In this document: positions 59,668-64,000 of the stretch, piece after piece
Position numbering within the stretch: position 1 is the stretch's first letter
How the letters are laid out: each line of letters starts with the position of its first letter
From: Haloterrigena gelatinilytica
GTDB taxonomy: Archaea > Halobacteriota > Halobacteria > Halobacteriales > Natrialbaceae
Length of the DNA stretch: 64,000 bases
Assembly: GCF_013342145.1 (NCBI RefSeq)
Contig: NZ_JABUQZ010000001.1
Location: 806,001-870,000, forward strand
Reading direction: 5' to 3'
Notes under the pieces: model-generated
What the model was told of the DNA's origin: nothing
Seen by the model: the letters and a program-made list of their open reading frames with translations, nothing else
Database searches by the model: none
Program-made: the position numbers and the translations under genes

Positions 59668-60411
59668 ATGCAAGGGCAATCCCAACAGCAGGCGTACGAC
59701 CGCGGGATCACGATTTTCTCCCCGGACGGACGCCTCTACCAAGTCGAGTACGCTCGCGAGGCCGTCAAACGCGGCACCGCGAGCGTCGGTATTCGCACGC
59801 CGGACGGCGTCGTGCTCGCAGCAGACCGGCAGGTCAGTTCGTCGCTCATGGAGCCCTCGAGCGTCGAGAAGATCCACAAGGCCGACGACCACGTCGGCAT
59901 CGCCAGCGCCGGCCACGTGGCCGACGCGCGCCAGCTCGTCGACCTCGCTCGGCGACGCGCACAGGGCGAACAGCTCCGGTACGGCCAGACGATCGGCGTC
60001 GAGACGCTGACGCGGGCCGTCACCGACCACATTCAGGAGTACACGCAGACCGGCGGCGCGCGCCCGTTCGGCGTCGCCTTGCTCGTCGGCGGTATCGACG
60101 ACGGCGAGCCGCGCCTGTTCGAGACCGACCCCTCGGGGACGGACTACGAGTGGCAGGCCGCCGCCATCGGCAGCAACCGCAACGAGATCCAGGAGTTCCT
60201 CGAGGAGCAGTACCAGCCGGACGCCGACCTCGAGGCGGGAATCGAACTCGCGCTTCGCGCGCTCGGATCGGCCGACGACGAGCCGGTCAGCGCCGAAAAC
60301 GTCGACCTCGCGACGATCGATACGGAAGACGAGACGTTCCAGACGGTCTCCCAGGAGCGACTCGAGTCGATCGTCGCGGAGATCGACCAGCCGGAGGAGA
60401 GCGATGAATAA
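59668..60411 (+). CDS. psmA: 20S proteasome alpha subunit
   Basis: 247-residue alpha subunit forming the outer ring of the archaeal proteasome. YDRGITIFSPDGRLYQVEYAREAVKRGTASVGIR is the alpha-type signature, including the YDR gating motif. HVGIASAGHVADARQLVDLARRRAQG and the long acidic C-terminal tail are typical of haloarchaea. It overlaps psmB by 8 bp, so the two rings' subunits are made from one operon. Confidence 0.97.
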   Translation: MQGQSQQQAYDRGITIFSPDGRLYQVEYAREAVKRGTASVGIRTPDGVVLAADRQVSSSLMEPSSVEKIHKADDHVGIASAGHVADARQLVDLARRRAQGEQLRYGQTIGVETLTRAVTDHIQEYTQTGGARPFGVALLVGGIDDGEPRLFETDPSGTDYEWQAAAIGSNRNEIQEFLEEQYQPDADLEAGIELALRALGSADDEPVSAENVDLATIDTEDETFQTVSQERLESIVAEIDQPEESDE

Positions 60412-61117
60412 CTGGAGCCGAGAGCCGACCCAGCAGGGAACCGATCCGTCGCCGTACGCGCCCGAACTGGGTTCGCTCCCCGACGGCAGTCAGGGTGACG
60501 ACCAGGGCGACACCGTCAACAAGACCGGGACGACGACGATCGGCATCACGACCGACGAGGGCGTCGTCATCGCGACGGACATGCGCGCCAGCCTCGGCGG
60601 GCGGTTCGTCTCGAACAAGAACGTCCAGAAGGTCGAGCAGATCCACCCGACCGGCGCGCTGACGCTCGTCGGCTCGGTCGGCGGCGCCCAGTCGTTCATC
60701 CGAACGCTGCGCGCCGAGGTCAACCTCTACGAGTCCCGCCGCGGCGAGCCGATGCCCATCGAGGCGCTGGCGACGCTGGCCGGGAACTTCGCCCGCGGCG
60801 GCCCGTTCCGGGCGATCAACCCCATCCTCGGCGGCGTCGACGAGGAGGGCAGCCACGTCTACAGCATCGACCCCGCCGGCGGCGTCATGGGGGACGACTA
60901 CACCGTCACCGGCAGCGGGATGCAACTGGCCTACGGGCTCCTCGAACAGGAGTACGAGGAGGGCCTCTCGCTCGAGGAGGCGCAGTCGGTCGCGGCCCGC
61001 GCGATCGAGAGCGCCGTCGAGCGCGACACCGGCTCCGGGAACGGCGTCTTCCTCGCCGCAGTCACGGACGAGGGCGTCGACATTCAGGGCCACAACGACT
61101 TCGACGCGGTCATCTAG
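60404..61117 (+). CDS. psmB: 20S proteasome beta subunit
   Basis: 237-residue catalytic subunit. An N-terminal propeptide of 42 residues ends NKTG, and autocleavage before Thr43 (TTTIGITTDEGVVIATDMRAS) exposes the catalytic N-terminal threonine. Partner residues are Asp and Lys in ATDMRASLGGRFVSNKNVQKVEQI, and the SGM block is in TVTGSGMQLAYGLLEQ. The start codon lies inside the end of psmA. Confidence 0.97.
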   Translation: MNNWSREPTQQGTDPSPYAPELGSLPDGSQGDDQGDTVNKTGTTTIGITTDEGVVIATDMRASLGGRFVSNKNVQKVEQIHPTGALTLVGSVGGAQSFIRTLRAEVNLYESRRGEPMPIEALATLAGNFARGGPFRAINPILGGVDEEGSHVYSIDPAGGVMGDDYTVTGSGMQLAYGLLEQEYEEGLSLEEAQSVAARAIESAVERDTGSGNGVFLAAVTDEGVDIQGHNDFDAVI

Positions 61118-61198
61118 GGACGACCGCGGCGGTTTCTCTCGTCGTCACATGTCGCTGTTCGCTCCGCGATTGCCTCGCGCGCGAGCGCGTACACGTGA

Positions 61199-61239
61199 CT
61201 TTTATTAGTGCCGGGCGGCTATCCGAAAGCAGGTTTTAC
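61199..61239 (+). promoter_or_regulatory. gyrB promoter
   Basis: CTTTTATTAG (61199-61208) is a TATA-like element. A start site 20-26 bp downstream would leave a short leader of about 10-15 nt before ATG 61240. No Shine-Dalgarno sequence is apparent. Confidence 0.55.
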
Positions 61240-63174
61240 ATGTCCCAGGAAAGCGAGTACGGCGCAGGCCAAATTCAGGTCCTCGAAGGCCTGGAGGCCG
61301 TGCGGAAACGGCCGGCGATGTACATCGGCTCTACGGATTCTCGAGGTCTTCACCATCTGGTCTACGAGGTGGTGGACAACTCGATCGACGAGGCACTGGC
61401 CGGTCACTGCGACGACATCACCGTCTCCATCAACGACGACGGATCGGTGAGCGTCGCCGACGACGGCCGCGGCATCCCCGTCGACACACACGACGAGTAC
61501 GACCGCCCCGCCCTCGAGGTGATTCTCACGGTCCTCCACGCCGGCGGTAAGTTCGACAACAAGTCCTACCAGGTCTCCGGCGGCCTCCACGGCGTCGGCG
61601 TGAGCGTGGTTAACGCCCTCTCCGAGCGACTCGAGGCCGAGGTGAAACGCGACGGTTCCGTCTTCCGCCACGCCTTCGAGGCGGGCGAGCCCGTCGGCGA
61701 CATGGAGCGCGTTCGCGACATGGAGCCCGACGAGGAAACCGGCACGCAGATCCGATTCTGGCCCGACACGGGCATCTTCGAGTCCGGCGAGTTCTCCTTC
61801 TCGACGCTCTCGAACCGGCTTCGCGAACTCGCCTTCCTCAACTCGGGCGTCCACATCACGCTCCGCGACGAACGCGAGAAGGCGACCGAAGGAGACGACC
61901 GTATCGAGGAGACCTACGAGTATCAAGGTGGCATCCGCGAGTTCGTCGAGTACCTAAACGAGACGCGCTCGGCGATGCACGACGACGTCATCTACTTCGA
62001 GGCCGAGGAGCAGAACATCCAGGTCGAGGTCGCGATGCAGGCCACCGAGGAACTGCAGGGCTCGATCCACGCCTTCGCGAACAACATCAACACCCGCGAG
62101 GGCGGCACCCACCTCACCGGCTTCAAGACCGCGCTGACCCGGACGGTCAACGACTACGCGAAGGACAACGACATGCTCGGCGACTTAGAGGACAACCTCA
62201 AGGGCGAGGACATCCGCGAGGGGCTCACCGCCGTCATCTCGGTCAAACACCCCGACCCGCAGTTCGAGGGCCAGACGAAGACGAAACTCGGCAACAGCGA
62301 GGTCCGAGGTATCGTCGAGAGTTCGATGCACGAAGGCCTTGGCACCTACTTCGAGGAACACCCCGACACCGCTCAGGCCATCGTCACGAAGGCCGTCGAG
62401 GCTGCGAAGGCCCGCAAGGCCGCCCAGAAGGCCGAGGAGCTCACGCGACGGAAGTCCGCCCTCGAGTCCACGTCCTTACCCGGAAAGCTGGCCGACTGCC
62501 AGACCAAGGACCCCGACGAGGCCGAACTGTTCATCGCGGAGGGTGACTCCGCCGGCGGCAGCGCCAAACAGGCGCGGAATCCGGACTTCCAGGCGATCCT
62601 CCCCATCAAGGGGAAGATTCTGAACGTCGAGAAACACCGTCTCGACCGCATCCTCGAGAACGACGAGATCCGGAACATGATCACCGCCATCGGCGCGGGG
62701 ATCGGCGACGAGTTCGACGTCGAGGACGTCCGCTACAAGAAGATCATCATGGCGACCGACGCCGACGTCGACGGCGCTCACATCCGGACGCTGCTGTTGA
62801 CGTTCTTCTACCGCCACATGCGCCCGCTGCTCGAGGGCGGCTACGTCTACGCGACCCAGCCACCCCTCTACCGGATTCGCTACCGCGGCGAGACCTACGA
62901 CGCGATGACCGAGCAAGAACGCGACGAGATCGTCGCGGAGAAATGCGACGGGAACCCGTCGCAGGTCCAGCGGTTCAAGGGACTGGGCGAGATGAACCCC
63001 CAACAGCTCTGGGACACGACGATGGACCCCGACAACCGCATCCTCAAACAGATCACCATCGAGGACGCCGCGGCGGCGGACAAGATGTTCTCCGTCCTGA
63101 TGGGCGACGCCGTCGAGCCCCGCAAGCAGTTCATCAAGGACAACGCGCCGGAGGCCGAATGGATCGATATCTAA
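61240..63174 (+). CDS. gyrB: DNA gyrase subunit B
   Basis: 644-residue ATPase/Toprim subunit of gyrase, which introduces negative supercoils. GLEAVRKRPAMYIGSTDSRGLHHLVYEVVDNSIDEALAG is the GHKL N-terminus. VADDGRGIPVD and GGLHGVGVSVVNALS complete the ATP site. The Toprim domain has FIAEGDSAGGSAKQARNPDFQAILPIKGKILNVEK and MATDADVDGAHI. ATG 61240 (MSQESEYGAGQIQ) is chosen over an upstream in-frame start, because the latter overlaps the promoter. Haloarchaeal gyrase was gained from bacteria (established view). Confidence 0.97.
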   Translation: MSQESEYGAGQIQVLEGLEAVRKRPAMYIGSTDSRGLHHLVYEVVDNSIDEALAGHCDDITVSINDDGSVSVADDGRGIPVDTHDEYDRPALEVILTVLHAGGKFDNKSYQVSGGLHGVGVSVVNALSERLEAEVKRDGSVFRHAFEAGEPVGDMERVRDMEPDEETGTQIRFWPDTGIFESGEFSFSTLSNRLRELAFLNSGVHITLRDEREKATEGDDRIEETYEYQGGIREFVEYLNETRSAMHDDVIYFEAEEQNIQVEVAMQATEELQGSIHAFANNINTREGGTHLTGFKTALTRTVNDYAKDNDMLGDLEDNLKGEDIREGLTAVISVKHPDPQFEGQTKTKLGNSEVRGIVESSMHEGLGTYFEEHPDTAQAIVTKAVEAAKARKAAQKAEELTRRKSALESTSLPGKLADCQTKDPDEAELFIAEGDSAGGSAKQARNPDFQAILPIKGKILNVEKHRLDRILENDEIRNMITAIGAGIGDEFDVEDVRYKKIIMATDADVDGAHIRTLLLTFFYRHMRPLLEGGYVYATQPPLYRIRYRGETYDAMTEQERDEIVAEKCDGNPSQVQRFKGLGEMNPQQLWDTTMDPDNRILKQITIEDAAAADKMFSVLMGDAVEPRKQFIKDNAPEAEWIDI

Positions 63175-63190
63175 CAAACTTTTGCGCTGC

Positions 63191-63312
63191 GGGTCAGCTT
63201 CGCTGACCCTCGGCAAAACTTTGATGAAAAGCACTCCTCCCTCCCCTCCGCGCGGCAAGCCGCGCTCCGGGTCGGTCGTCGGCCCGTTCGAGCGTCCACA
63301 CAGCGGACGCTC
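63191..63312. repeat. Three hairpins in the gyrB-gyrA spacer
   Basis: GGGTCAGC-ttc-GCTGACCC (63191-63209) lies within a wider CTTTTGC/GCAAAACT pair. GCGCGGC-aa-GCCGCGC (63250-63265) and GAGCGTCC-acacagc-GGACGCTC (63290-63312) follow. All stems are perfect, 7-8 bp. The spacer is 201 bp, long for a gyrBA operon, and these could modulate readthrough or RNA processing between the subunits. Confidence 0.8.
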
Positions 63313-63372
63313 TCACGGATGCAGTGCTTGACACCAATCGCACGCAACCAACGCAATCACGAACTCCAATGA

Positions 63373-64000
<628 letters not shown>

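Overview
The window is chromosomal DNA of an extremely halophilic archaeon (class Halobacteria). The evidence is its very high GC with a strong G/C third-position bias, its strongly acidic predicted proteins, TATA-type promoters with little or no leader before many start codons, and characteristically haloarchaeal proteins (HalOD1 domains, tiny zinc-ribbon proteins, a paired DNA gyrase and topoisomerase VI). The gene repertoire would fit the order Natrialbales, but that is inference. No rRNA, CRISPR array or intact transposase gene is visible.

Layout. 0-2.7 kb: 3' part of a formate-dehydrogenase-like operon (Fe-S subunit, membrane protein, cytochrome b) and a small membrane protein. 2.8-12.3 kb: fatty-acid beta-oxidation genes (acyl-CoA dehydrogenase, thiolase, enoyl-CoA hydratase, two MaoC-type hydratases), with a D-2-hydroxyacid dehydrogenase, MsrA and small proteins. 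12.4-14.4 kb: an AT-rich island with one P-loop ATPase, lying on the 3' side of tRNA-Val(CAC). 14.4-24.2 kb: adenine-deaminase-like enzyme, cobalamin adenosyltransferase, glycine decarboxylase P-protein halves (gcvPA-gcvPB), an AI-2E-type transporter and HMG-CoA synthase. 24.2-33.3 kb: secreted/pilin-like and membrane proteins, monothiol glutaredoxin, PQQ-type sugar dehydrogenase, a lone response regulator, a deacylase, small haloarchaeal proteins and an Lrp regulator. 33.5-36.8 kb: a tungstate-type ABC transporter with a ModE-like regulator. 36.9-41.1 kb: a PAS/GAF histidine kinase, small proteins, an overlapping HTH-HalOD1 pair and tRNA-Glu(TTC). 41.4-50.6 kb: FAH-family hydrolase, MBL hydrolase, DedA protein, topoisomerase VI (top6B-top6A), a second Lrp-HalOD1 pair and a channel-like protein. 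50.8-57 kb: a second PAS kinase, an SGNH-like protein and an NRAMP-related transporter. 57.5-64 kb: an ABC exporter pair, the 20S proteasome (psmA-psmB) and gyrB-gyrA (gyrA runs off the end).

Non-coding structure is unusually rich. At least eleven perfect short hairpins, each with exactly three loop bases, are scattered through spacers and one gene. Four of them form a 114-bp block that interrupts a dispersed MITE-like repeat (copy at about 6.99-7.32 kb; a copy without the block at about 53.37-53.67 kb). Palindromic operator-like sites lie in front of the acyl-CoA dehydrogenase and proteasome genes. Copies of the tRNA-Val 3' end lie beside the AT-rich island.

Functions were assigned from visible motifs and recalled protein families; no database search was possible.
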